A stretch of 64,000 nt of DNA from JAFMJV01 sp963814315 (lineage in GTDB: Bacteria > Chloroflexota > Limnocylindria > Limnocylindrales > CSP1-4), in the NCBI GenBank assembly GCA_963814315.1, contig CAWFCG010000002.1, positions 186,001 through 250,000 of the forward strand, in the 5' to 3' direction. Below, one piece after another: positions 8,455-15,891 of the stretch; position 1 is the stretch's first letter; each line of letters begins with the position of its first letter. The position numbers were made by a program, and so were the translations under genes. A model generated the notes under the pieces. That model searched no databases. It was given only the letters and a program-made list of their open reading frames with translations, and was not told the DNA's origin.

Positions 8455-9363
8455 GTGAGCCTGGTCATGACGCCTGACCCCGATGGCCTGCGCTATGCGC
8501 GCCACTGGGAACCCGTGCTGGCCGGTCCCGCATGTCGACTCCTGGCGCGGCTCGAGGTCGTTCCCGCGCTGTTCCTCGATGTCGGCGCCGGCACCGGCGG
8601 GTCAGCGCTGGCCGCCGCCGAACGCTGGCCGAAGGCACGGATCATGGCGCTCGACGCTTCGGCCGGCATGCTTTCGGTGGGCAAACAGCGTGTGGCGGCG
8701 GAGCGACCGGGCGACACCGCGCGCTTCGAGTGGCTGGTCGCCGACGCCCGGGCGATGCCGCTCGCGGATGGCTCGGTGGATGTGGTCGCGTCGTCCTTCG
8801 TCCTGTCGCTGGTGGACGACCGACCAGCACTGTTGCGCGAGATGTGGCGGGTGTTGCGCCCGGGTGGGACGGTGGCGCTGGTGACGTGGCTCGCCGACGA
8901 CGGGACCATCGCGGCCGACGAAGTGACCGTGGCGGCCGACGGTGCGACCATGGCGGCGGACGTCGCCTTCGAGCGTCTGGTGGCCGAACGCGGCTGGGCT
9001 CGCGACCGCGTCGACTTCCGACACTCCCGTGCCACCGACTACGTCTCCCTTGCAGAGGTCGAGCGAGAGCTGGCCGCGACCGGGTTCACCCAGCTCGAAG
9101 TGCGGGCCGACGAGGTGCGCTTCCGCTGGACCCGCGGCGCATACCTGGCATTCAAGGAGGAGTACGACGAACGAGACCTCTGGGACTCACACGTCCAAGC
9201 CGATCGCGATCGGTTCCGCCATGAGCTCCGCGCGCGTTTGGCGACCCTGCCGGACTCGGCATTCGAGTTGCGTGCGCAGCTCGTGACAGCTGTCGCTCGA
9301 CGACCGGCTCAGGCAGCGTCGGGCGTGCTCTCCAGTGGGCGGCAGGACTTGCAGGGCCGATAG
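8455..9363 (+). CDS. Class I SAM-dependent methyltransferase
   Basis: This 302-aa protein has a Rossmann-type methyltransferase core: the SAM-binding glycine motif FLDVGAGTGGSALAAAERW near residue 40, the acidic strand-2 end ALDASAGML, VADARAMPLADGSVDVVASS, and MWRVLRPGGTVALVTW. These match methyltransferase family 11/25. A short Ala/Asp/Val repeat (AADEVTVAADGATMAAD) follows strand 5. The start is GTG 8455; an in-frame ATG lies 12 bp further in. Its last 55 bp overlap, tail to tail, the C-terminal codons of the minus-strand Ada-like gene. The substrate is unknown. Confidence 0.82.
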   Translation: MSLVMTPDPDGLRYARHWEPVLAGPACRLLARLEVVPALFLDVGAGTGGSALAAAERWPKARIMALDASAGMLSVGKQRVAAERPGDTARFEWLVADARAMPLADGSVDVVASSFVLSLVDDRPALLREMWRVLRPGGTVALVTWLADDGTIAADEVTVAADGATMAADVAFERLVAERGWARDRVDFRHSRATDYVSLAEVERELAATGFTQLEVRADEVRFRWTRGAYLAFKEEYDERDLWDSHVQADRDRFRHELRARLATLPDSAFELRAQLVTAVARRPAQAASGVLSSGRQDLQGR

Positions 9364-10112
9364 CCGGCGGCCTGTGCCTCAAGGGCCGTGTGGAAATGGA
9401 CCTCATGGTTCGAAGTGATGCGGCGCGCGTGTCGACACGAGGGATAGCAGTAGATGTTGGTTGAATCGGACCCGGCATAGCGAACGCGGCCGGCGGCGAG
9501 CCGCTCGAGTGCGGAGGTGTCGATGCCCTCAAGGGCCAGCACCTTGCGCTTCGCCTCCGGGCCACCGGCTCCGTAGTTGCCGATGTGCCCGTCGGCCCGC
9601 ACCACGCGGTGGCAGGGGATGATGAACGTGATCGGATTGCCCGCCAGCGCCGAGCCGACCGCGCGCACCGCTCGCGGCCGCCCGATCTCTCGCGCCACCC
9701 ACGAATACGGCCGCACCTCGCCGAAGGGGATCTCCATGGTCTTGCGCAGCACGGCCTGTTCGAAGTCGGTCAGTGTCGCCAGGTCGACGGTCGGCCCGTC
9801 GGTGTGTCTGCCCTCGAAACGCTTGTGCACCTGCCGCAGAAGCGGCTCTGGCATCTCGGCCACGCGGCGCAGTGAGCGCCGGTGGCGCAGCTCGTACTCG
9901 GTCTCGAAGCCGGCCGCATCGCGGGCCGGTTCGGCGGCCGTGATCCCGCTGGTTCCCCAAGCCACATAGAGCGGTCCGATGGGCCCATCGATGCGGGTCC
10001 ACGCATCGACCAGCCCGACGGCCGCCATGACCGAGTCGGCGAGACCGTCTGGAGCCGCGGTATCGATGGACCGTAGTGCCTTGACCATGTCTCGTGCCTC
10101 CTGCATGTTCAT
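9309..10112 (-). CDS. Permuted Ada-like protein: O6-alkylguanine-DNA alkyltransferase followed by Ada zinc methyl-acceptor domain
   Basis: At 267 aa, residues about 45-200 form an MGMT/Ogt alkyltransferase with acceptor Cys167 in IIPCHRVVRADG. Residues about 215-260 are an Ada-type zinc module: Cys222 and Cys226 (YCYPSCRHAR), then Cys254 and Cys257 (RPCKSCRP). Spacings of 4, 28 and 3 nearly match E. coli Ada (4, 27, 3), so a methylphosphotriester acceptor function is plausible. In E. coli Ada the zinc module is N-terminal, with an AraC domain between; here the order is reversed and the AraC domain is absent. Residues 1-37 contain APDGLADSVMAAV, similar to anti-sigma helices. The start overlaps the ECF sigma stop by 4 bp. 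Confidence 0.85.
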   Translation of the reverse strand: MNMQEARDMVKALRSIDTAAPDGLADSVMAAVGLVDAWTRIDGPIGPLYVAWGTSGITAAEPARDAAGFETEYELRHRRSLRRVAEMPEPLLRQVHKRFEGRHTDGPTVDLATLTDFEQAVLRKTMEIPFGEVRPYSWVAREIGRPRAVRAVGSALAGNPITFIIPCHRVVRADGHIGNYGAGGPEAKRKVLALEGIDTSALERLAAGRVRYAGSDSTNIYCYPSCRHARRITSNHEVHFHTALEAQAAGYRPCKSCRPLESTPDAA

Positions 10113-10657
10113 CTTGCCTCCTCGCCGATCGACTCGCGCAGCAGACGAACACCGCGATGGACGTCCGACTTCACCGTGCCCAATGGCCGCTCCAATGCCT
10201 CGGCCAGCTCGGGATAGGACAGCCCGCTCACGTGCCGCAAGGCCACCGCCCGTCGGTAGCGGCGGGGGAGGGCATCGAGCCGCTCGCGCCAACGGCGCGC
10301 CGCCTCCCGCTGCTCGGCCACTCGCTCCGGTCCGGGCGAATACGTGTCGGGCCGGTCCGCCACCGACCCCAGATCGGCCGTGGCCGGCGGTTTGCGTTTG
10401 GCACGATTGCGCGCCAGATTGCCGACGATGGCGGCAAGCCAACCGCGCGGGTGAAGCTCGCGGATGCGCGACGCGTCGTAGCCGCTCAAGGCCCGGTAGG
10501 CTCGGATGAAAGCCTCCTGAGCCAGGTCCTCGGCGTCGGTCGGCTGCTTCGTCGAGCGCAGGGCGATGCCGTACACGAGGTCCTGGTGGTGGGCCAAGAA
10601 CAGCGGGAAGCTCCCATCGAGGTCGTCCGCGAGTCGGGCAGGGCAGTCAGTGCACAC
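10109..10657 (-). CDS. ECF-type RNA polymerase sigma factor coupled to the Ada-like gene
   Basis: This 182-aa sigma factor shows region 2 motifs HHQDLVYGIALRSTKQPTDAEDLAQEAFIRAYRAL and RGWLAAIVGNLARNRAKR (region 2.4 basic cluster). Region 4 shows LDALPRRYRRAVALRHVSGLSYPELAEALE and GTVKSDVHRGVRLLRE. Region 4 is canonical, so it should be active. The start is GTG 10657, with CTDC just after it. The stop overlaps the start of the permuted Ada-like protein as ATGA, giving a two-gene unit in which the repair protein may control, or be controlled by, this sigma factor. It follows the epimerase gene by 49 bp on the same strand. Confidence 0.9.
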   Translation of the reverse strand: MCTDCPARLADDLDGSFPLFLAHHQDLVYGIALRSTKQPTDAEDLAQEAFIRAYRALSGYDASRIRELHPRGWLAAIVGNLARNRAKRKPPATADLGSVADRPDTYSPGPERVAEQREAARRWRERLDALPRRYRRAVALRHVSGLSYPELAEALERPLGTVKSDVHRGVRLLRESIGEEAR

Positions 10658-10706
10658 GCCAGAAGGAACACGCGAAGGGGGTCATCGGTTGCAGTGTGAC
10701 CGACTG

Positions 10707-12074
10707 CTAGCGCAGCAGGAAGCCCTGGCCCAGGCGATCGCGCTCATCGAGCACGAAGCGCTGGTGGCCGGTCACGTAGGCGCTGCCCTCGATGCTGGTG
10801 ATGACCGCCTCGTGATCACCCAGCATGGTCGTGCCCTCGATGCAGGCGCTGAAAGCCTCGCCGGTGATGCCAGCGTTGACGATGGTGTCGCCCACGTCTG
10901 AGGCGCCTAGTGCGTGCCGCGCGGCCAGCAGGGCGGAGGTGCCCGAGCCACAGGGCGAACGGTCTACCTCGGCATCGGCGAAGACGGTGACGTTGCGGAC
11001 GGTGGCGTCGGCCGCCAAGCCGTCGGGTGAGGTGGCCGGGTCGCTGTCAACCAGGATGGTCCCGTACACGAAGCCCAGCGACGCATCGGTCGGATGGGTC
11101 GGTGTGTGCTCCTGGCGCAGCGCCTCGGTGATAGCGGCACCGGCACGGGTGAGCTGCTCGATCTGCTCCGGCACCACACGCATGCCCAGCTCGGCCACGT
11201 CCACGATGCCGTAGTAGGCCCCGCCGAAGGCCAGCTGGACACTCAAGCCCTTGCGCTCGGCGGCCGCGCCGAAGAGACGGACACTTCTTGGACGCATCAG
11301 CAGGCGTTCGGCATGCAGGTAGGCTGGCACGTTCACGAAGCGTACGGAGCGCACCACCGGCGCTGCCCCTACACCCACGCTGACGTCGGACGACGCGGTC
11401 ACCAGCCCAGCCGGCGTCTCCCAGCGGATCTCCGTGGTCGGCGTGGTCGCCGGATACAGCCCTTCCTCGATGAGGCCCTGGGTGAGCGCGATGATGCCGT
11501 GGCCGCACATCGTGCTGTAGCCCTGGTTGTGCATGAACAGCACCGCGATATCGGCGTCCTCACGATACGGTGCCAGCAGGACCGCTCCGTACATGTCGCG
11601 ATGGCCGCGGGGCTCGTACATCAGCATGCGCCGGAAGCCGTCGGCATGCTCCCCGACCCAGATCCGTCGTGCCTCGATGGGCAGCAGCGGGACGGCAGGG
11701 TAGCCGCCCCGGATGAGGCGCAGCGGCTCGCCAGCACAGTGCAGGTCGAGCGTCTCCACGACCACCCGCCCAGCATCACGCTCCCGTGCCTGGGCCGGCG
11801 TCCAGGGCAGCGGTCGGCGCGTGATGGCGGCGATGCGCGAACGTACTTCCGGGTCTGCCCCGAAGTCGCCCGCGGTCGTGGCACCCGACTCGAAGACGAC
11901 CGTGAGGACATGCTCCTGACCTTCGGAGCGCCAGCGACGGGACTTGGGTTCCCAGCCCCGGGCGGCCGCCTGCTGACGCTCAAGCAGGAAGGAGCGTTCG
12001 GCGGAGGCGCGATCGGCGGCCGCGTAGGTGCGGATGACCGTGCTAGTGGCCCCCTTCGCGCTCGCTCTCACCAT
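10707..12074 (-). CDS. Proline racemase family enzyme (likely 4-hydroxyproline/proline epimerase) with N-terminal extension
   Basis: At 455 aa this is about 100 residues longer than usual family members. The catalytic fold starts near residue 100 (VVVETLDLHCAGEPLRLIRGGYP). Both catalytic cysteines are present: STMCGHGIIALTQ and DRSPCGSGTSALLAAR. Two Cys bases indicate racemase/epimerase chemistry; trans-3-hydroxyproline dehydratases usually have Ser/Thr at the first site. The N-terminal part (RSFLLERQQAAARGWEPKSRRW, then EHVLTVVFE) is a separate small module I cannot name. ATG 12074 is preceded by a 130-bp gap, shared with a divergent DUF4432 gene, that holds an 18-bp direct repeat. Confidence 0.85.
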   Translation of the reverse strand: MVRASAKGATSTVIRTYAAADRASAERSFLLERQQAAARGWEPKSRRWRSEGQEHVLTVVFESGATTAGDFGADPEVRSRIAAITRRPLPWTPAQARERDAGRVVVETLDLHCAGEPLRLIRGGYPAVPLLPIEARRIWVGEHADGFRRMLMYEPRGHRDMYGAVLLAPYREDADIAVLFMHNQGYSTMCGHGIIALTQGLIEEGLYPATTPTTEIRWETPAGLVTASSDVSVGVGAAPVVRSVRFVNVPAYLHAERLLMRPRSVRLFGAAAERKGLSVQLAFGGAYYGIVDVAELGMRVVPEQIEQLTRAGAAITEALRQEHTPTHPTDASLGFVYGTILVDSDPATSPDGLAADATVRNVTVFADAEVDRSPCGSGTSALLAARHALGASDVGDTIVNAGITGEAFSACIEGTTMLGDHEAVITSIEGSAYVTGHQRFVLDERDRLGQGFLLR

Positions 12075-12112
12075 CGTCTGTGTGCCGCCCTTCTGCGTGC
12101 CATGATAGCCAG

Positions 12113-12149
12113 CCGATCGCGTCGACCGTGACCGATCGCGTCGACCGTG
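12113..12149. repeat. Two 18-bp direct repeats in a divergent promoter region
   Basis: CCGATCGCGTCGACCGTG occurs at 12113-12130 and again at 12132-12149, one base apart (19-bp period). It lies between the divergently transcribed hydroxyproline-epimerase-like gene and the DUF4432 gene. Such a pair could be a regulator-binding site covering both promoters; the regulator is unknown. Confidence 0.7.
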
Positions 12150-12203
12150 GGCCGCTTGCACGAATGCACGGTCGCCGGACTCGCTTTGGTCTACCGTCGC
12201 GCC

Positions 12204-13262
12204 ATGAGCGAGCACACGACCCACGACCTCACCGGGCTGCGCCGTCGCATCGGCGATGTCTCGCAGCTCGTCTCCACCCGCGCCGCGCGTCTGGCCGATG
12301 GCAACGAAGACGGCGTCCGCGTCATCGACGCCCGCGCTTCGGGTGGCCTGTCGGCGCTGATCCTGGCCGATCGCGGACTCGACCTTGGCTCGGTGTGGGC
12401 CGCCGGGCATCAGGTCGGCTGGCAGTCCACCACCGGCGCGGTCCACCCAGCCTACTTCGAGGAAGCCGACTGGCTGCGCTCGTTCCACGGCGGCATGCTC
12501 ACCACCTGCGGGCTGCAGAACGTGGGTCTGCCCTCGGAGGAAGACGGCAAGTCATACGGTCTGCACGGCCGCATCTCCAACATCGCCGCGCGCAACGTGA
12601 GCCATCGCGTCATCGAGCAGGATGGCCGCCTGGTGGCGGAGGTGTCCGGGGAGATGCGCGAGACGGACGTGTTCGGGGCTGATCTGCTACTGCGTCGCCG
12701 CATCAGGCTGCCCATGGGGGAGACCGTCCTGCACGTCGAGGATGAGGTCATCAACCAGGGCTATGCACCGACGGCCCTGATGCTCCTCTACCACGTCAAC
12801 CTGGGCTACCCGGTCGTGGCCGACGGAGCCCGGCTGATAACGCCAGACGCGGTCATCACACCGCGCGACGATGCCGCTCGTGACGGGCTGGCGGCGCGCG
12901 ACACCTTCCCCGCCCCCGCCGATGGCTTCACCGAAAACGTCTTCCGCCACGAGTTGTCGGCGACCGACGCTGAGCAGGTCAGCGCGTCGATCGTCAACCC
13001 CGGGTTCGAGCCCACCGGCGGCATCGGCCTGACGGTCAGCTGGGACCCTCGACAGCTGCCACGTATGTGGCAGTGGCGGATGCTGGGCCCGGGCATGTAC
13101 CTCACCGGCCTGGAGCCGGCCAACTGCGGACTCGGCGGACGTGCCGCGGAGCGTGAAGCAGGCGGCGTCACCGAGTTGGCTCCGGGCGAGTCGCGACCGT
13201 TCGGCATCTCCATCCGCGTCTCCCTGGGGGAGGGGGCACAGGCCTTGGCCGCGCAAGGCTGA
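12204..13262 (+). CDS. DUF4432 family aldose-epimerase-like protein
   Basis: This 352-aa protein belongs to the DUF4432 group of the galactose-mutarotase-like fold. Characteristic stretches are ILADRGLDLGSVWAAGHQVGW, FHGGMLTTCGLQNVG, YGLHGRISNIAARNV and LYHVNLGYPVV, with His residues in the sugar-cleft positions. It probably interconverts sugar anomers or a related aldose. The ATG at 12204 is preferred over an upstream in-frame codon at 12147, which falls inside the direct repeat. The gene is divergent from the proline-racemase-family gene, so joint regulation is possible, but no pathway link is evident. Confidence 0.8.
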   Translation: MSEHTTHDLTGLRRRIGDVSQLVSTRAARLADGNEDGVRVIDARASGGLSALILADRGLDLGSVWAAGHQVGWQSTTGAVHPAYFEEADWLRSFHGGMLTTCGLQNVGLPSEEDGKSYGLHGRISNIAARNVSHRVIEQDGRLVAEVSGEMRETDVFGADLLLRRRIRLPMGETVLHVEDEVINQGYAPTALMLLYHVNLGYPVVADGARLITPDAVITPRDDAARDGLAARDTFPAPADGFTENVFRHELSATDAEQVSASIVNPGFEPTGGIGLTVSWDPRQLPRMWQWRMLGPGMYLTGLEPANCGLGGRAAEREAGGVTELAPGESRPFGISIRVSLGEGAQALAAQG

Positions 13263-13355
13263 CTTCCGACGAGCCAAGCATCGCCCTGCCAGCCGACTCG
13301 GCAGGGTGCGTGCTACGGTCGCGTTGAAGCATGTTTCGCACGGGGAGACTAGGCC

Positions 13356-13436
13356 ATGCCCGGACCGGGGCTCGATCTGGTCGGTGACGAGGAGCTCGCG
13401 GAGGTCGTCGACGTGTATCGCGCGGTCGCGCATTGA
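13356..13436 (+). pseudogene. 26-codon remnant resembling the start of a DegT/DnrJ aminotransferase
   Basis: A short frame starting at ATG 13356 reads MPGPGLDLVGDEELAEVVDV and then stops at 13434-13436. DegT/DnrJ/EryC1 PLP aminotransferases, which make amino sugars, typically begin with a PG...IG-EE-AEV-EV segment just like this. Nothing of the rest of the gene follows: the TTG start of the sugar-binding lipoprotein overlaps the stop. It looks like the stump of a deleted gene, although a short coincidental peptide cannot be excluded. Confidence 0.4.
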
Positions 13437-14536
13437 GCTGTCGTTCGACTCGCCATCCGGCCGGCCAGACGCGCACGTTGCTGGCGGTCGTGGTGCTTGG
13501 CCTCCTCGTCGGCGCCTGCGTCACCGTGCCACGCGGTGACGACGGAGCATCGACCTCGCCGGCCCCGATAGGTTCAGGTACCAGTTCCACGGCACCAGCG
13601 TCGCTCCCCGCGAACTCGTCCGCCCTGCCCAGCGCCTCCGCTCCATTCCGTTCCGAACAGCCCAGCATCGGCTACATCGCGCTTGATGGATCGCAGGTCT
13701 TCGTCCAGGCCGTCAGTGCCGGGATCCGCCAGGCAGCCGACACGGCCGGAATCGACCTCGTCGAATGTGACTCGCGCTGGACCCGCGAAGGCGTGCAAGC
13801 CTGTGCCGAGCAGCTCTCGGCGGCCGGAGTACATGGCGTCATCAGCTTCCAGCCTTTCGCCGACCTCGCGGCCGGTGTCTGCGAAACGACCGGCGATGCG
13901 CCCACCATCGGCATCGTCTATGACCAGGGCCCCTGTCAGGTCTCGATGTTGGAGATCGATCAGGCCGAGTCGGGCCGACTCGCCGGCGCGGCCATGGGCG
14001 CGTTCGCGTCTGAGCGCTGGGATTGCGATGTGATGGCCTGGATCTCGCTCGAATCCGGCCCGGACGACCCCATCGGCGGCGCGCGCATGGATGGCTTCCG
14101 AGATGGCTACCAGGAGCACTGCGCATTGCCCAGCGATACACGCGAGCTGGCCGATGCGCAGCACCTGGTCACCGCGCGCACCCAGGTCGCGACGGCCTTG
14201 GAGGAGATCAAGGGCAAGCCCATCCTCGTAGCAGGGGTCAGCGACATCGCCATCCTGGGCGCGATGCAGGCAGCCACGGACGTTGGCCGCGCCAACCAGG
14301 TCTGGTACGGAGGTCAACTGGCCGACCCGGAGATCCGCGCTGAGATCGCGTGCGATGACCATTACATCGCGTCGGTGGCCCAGCTCCCCGAACGCTTCGG
14401 CTCGGCGCTCGTGCCGGCCGTCCTGGATGCCATGGCCGGTCGTGAGGTGGCGCCGCGGATCGACGCCGCATTGGAGGTGGTCACGGCCGCGAATGTCCGG
14501 ACCCTGTTCCCTGACACGCTAGCGTGCGACGAGTAG
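13433..14536 (+). CDS. Periplasmic-binding-protein-type sugar-binding lipoprotein
   Basis: This 367-aa exported protein has a short basic N-terminus, a hydrophobic stretch and a lipobox LVGAC near residue 28. A Ser/Thr/Pro linker of about 45 residues follows, then a type I periplasmic-binding fold (IGYIALDGSQVFVQAVSAGIRQAADTAG, split here as IGYIALDGSQVF and AVSAGIRQAADTAG; GARMDGFRDGYQEHC; ILVAGVSDIAILGAMQAATD). This resembles ribose/galactose-type receptors. No ABC permease or ATPase is adjacent, so it is an orphan receptor or a sensor subunit. The assigned start is TTG 13433, supported by the signal-peptide layout. Its ligand is unknown. Confidence 0.75.
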   Translation: MSCRSTRHPAGQTRTLLAVVVLGLLVGACVTVPRGDDGASTSPAPIGSGTSSTAPASLPANSSALPSASAPFRSEQPSIGYIALDGSQVFVQAVSAGIRQAADTAGIDLVECDSRWTREGVQACAEQLSAAGVHGVISFQPFADLAAGVCETTGDAPTIGIVYDQGPCQVSMLEIDQAESGRLAGAAMGAFASERWDCDVMAWISLESGPDDPIGGARMDGFRDGYQEHCALPSDTRELADAQHLVTARTQVATALEEIKGKPILVAGVSDIAILGAMQAATDVGRANQVWYGGQLADPEIRAEIACDDHYIASVAQLPERFGSALVPAVLDAMAGREVAPRIDAALEVVTAANVRTLFPDTLACDE

Positions 14537-14609
14537 GGGCAGGCTCGGGTAATGTAGCGCCACGTTACCGTCGTCAGAACGGCGTGGGGAGCCGTCCACG
14601 ACACCAGGC

Positions 14610-15635
14610 ATGGGCAGGAGGGATCGGAACTTGGACAGGAATCGGACTCGCATCTCACGGTTGGCCAGATGGTCAGCCTTGATCGCTGTCGGAGCGTTGG
14701 TCGTGGTGGCCTGCCGCCCCGACGATCCGACACCTGCGCCGACCGAAGCTCCGTCCGCCGCTGCCTCGACGGCGCCGGTGGCCGCGTCCATCGAGCCCAT
14801 CGTGGAACCGACAGCTGAGCCAACGGCCGAGCCCACACCCAAGCCGACCAAGCAACCCACGCCCAAGCCGACTGCCGTCCCGACTGCCGCCCCGACCGTC
14901 GCGCCCACCGTGGCGCCCACCGCCGAACCCACCGTGGCGCCCACCGCCGAACCCACCGTGGCGCCCACCGCCGAACCCACCGTGGCGCCCACCGCCGAAC
15001 CCACCGTGGCGCCCACCGCCGAACCCACCGTGGCGCCCACCGCCGAACCCACCGTGGCGCCCACCGCCGAACCCACCGTGGCGCCCACCGCCGAACCCAC
15101 GGCCGAACCCACGGCCGAACCCACCGTGGCGCCCACCGCCGAACCCACGGCCGGACCCACGGCCGAACCCACGGCCGAACCCACCGTGGCGCCTACAGCC
15201 GGGCCGATCCTTGAGCCCACGGTTGAACCGACCGCCGAGATCATCGTCGTCGAGGCGCCGGCCGTGACGGGCGCCATCACCCTGCCCGAGGACGCCGTCT
15301 TGACGGAGGGTGACACCTGGTCGATCGAACTTGAGGACGCCTCCAAGATGGACGTGCCAGCGGAGACCATCGGCGAAGCGTCAGGGGAGGTCGCTGACAT
15401 CGAGGCGGCCGAGATCCCGTTCGCTATCAGCTATGACCCCGAGACCATCGACGATGGCGTCACGTACACGCTGCGCGCGTCGGTCTTCGACGCTGACGGG
15501 AACCTCGTCTACACAAGTGACACGGTGACCGAGGGCATCGTCGACGGACTGCCCCTCGACGAGATCCCCGTTCAAGTGCAGCCTCCCACGACTGCCCCTG
15601 AGTCGCCCGCCGCCGAGGAGAGTCCGGCCTCATAG
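14610..15635 (+). CDS. PT-repeat lipoprotein with C-terminal YbaY-like domain
   Basis: This 341-aa protein has a signal segment ending in the lipobox VVVAC (about residue 36). A threonine/proline linker of about 170 residues follows, dominated by the octapeptide TVAPTAEP, and should form a long extended spacer off the membrane. A compact C-terminal domain of about 110 residues follows (GAITLPEDAVL, WSIELEDASKMD, EIPFAISYDPETID, LRASVFDADGNLVYTSDT). It resembles YbaY/PF09619 lipoproteins, which carry a small beta-barrel with no known catalytic residues. The minus-strand frame rich in Val-Gly across the repeat is its antisense shadow. Confidence 0.8.
   Translation: MGRRDRNLDRNRTRISRLARWSALIAVGALVVVACRPDDPTPAPTEAPSAAASTAPVAASIEPIVEPTAEPTAEPTPKPTKQPTPKPTAVPTAAPTVAPTVAPTAEPTVAPTAEPTVAPTAEPTVAPTAEPTVAPTAEPTVAPTAEPTVAPTAEPTVAPTAEPTAEPTAEPTVAPTAEPTAGPTAEPTAEPTVAPTAGPILEPTVEPTAEIIVVEAPAVTGAITLPEDAVLTEGDTWSIELEDASKMDVPAETIGEASGEVADIEAAEIPFAISYDPETIDDGVTYTLRASVFDADGNLVYTSDTVTEGIVDGLPLDEIPVQVQPPTTAPESPAAEESPAS
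14910..15101 (+). repeat. 24-bp tandem repeat, eight consecutive copies, with degenerate copies to about 15200
   Basis: A 24-bp unit beginning GTGGCGCCCACC and continuing GCCGAACCCACC starts at 14910 and recurs every 24 bp up to 15078. That gives eight copies, identical apart from the last base or two. Beyond 15101 the pattern continues as ACGGCCGAACCC variants. It encodes the TVAPTAEP octapeptide. Near-perfect nucleotide identity implies recent expansion or ongoing homogenisation, and copy number probably varies between strains. Confidence 0.95.
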
Positions 15636-15891
15636 CCATTCGGTGAGCGCGTGACTCCCGCGTGACTCTCCACTTCGAAACCTAGGGGCCGCCAGACCAC
15701 CTGCCTATCACGGGTAGACTGCTCGTGGCGCCAGGGGCCGGATGGTGCCCCGCACCGAGGGACATGGCGCGCCCTTTGGCACCGGCCATGGGCCCCGATC
15801 GTGGCGCAGGACACCATCTACGGGTACCGATGCCCCAATTGGACTCTGGAGGGAGACGATCACCGATGCTCGTGAGAAGGCTTACCCGCTG

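Noticed and set aside
14519..15400. Minus-strand frame full of VGSAVGA repeats
   Set aside because: It is the antisense shadow of the PT-rich repeat in the plus-strand lipoprotein, which has a signal peptide, lipobox and a recognisable C-terminal domain.
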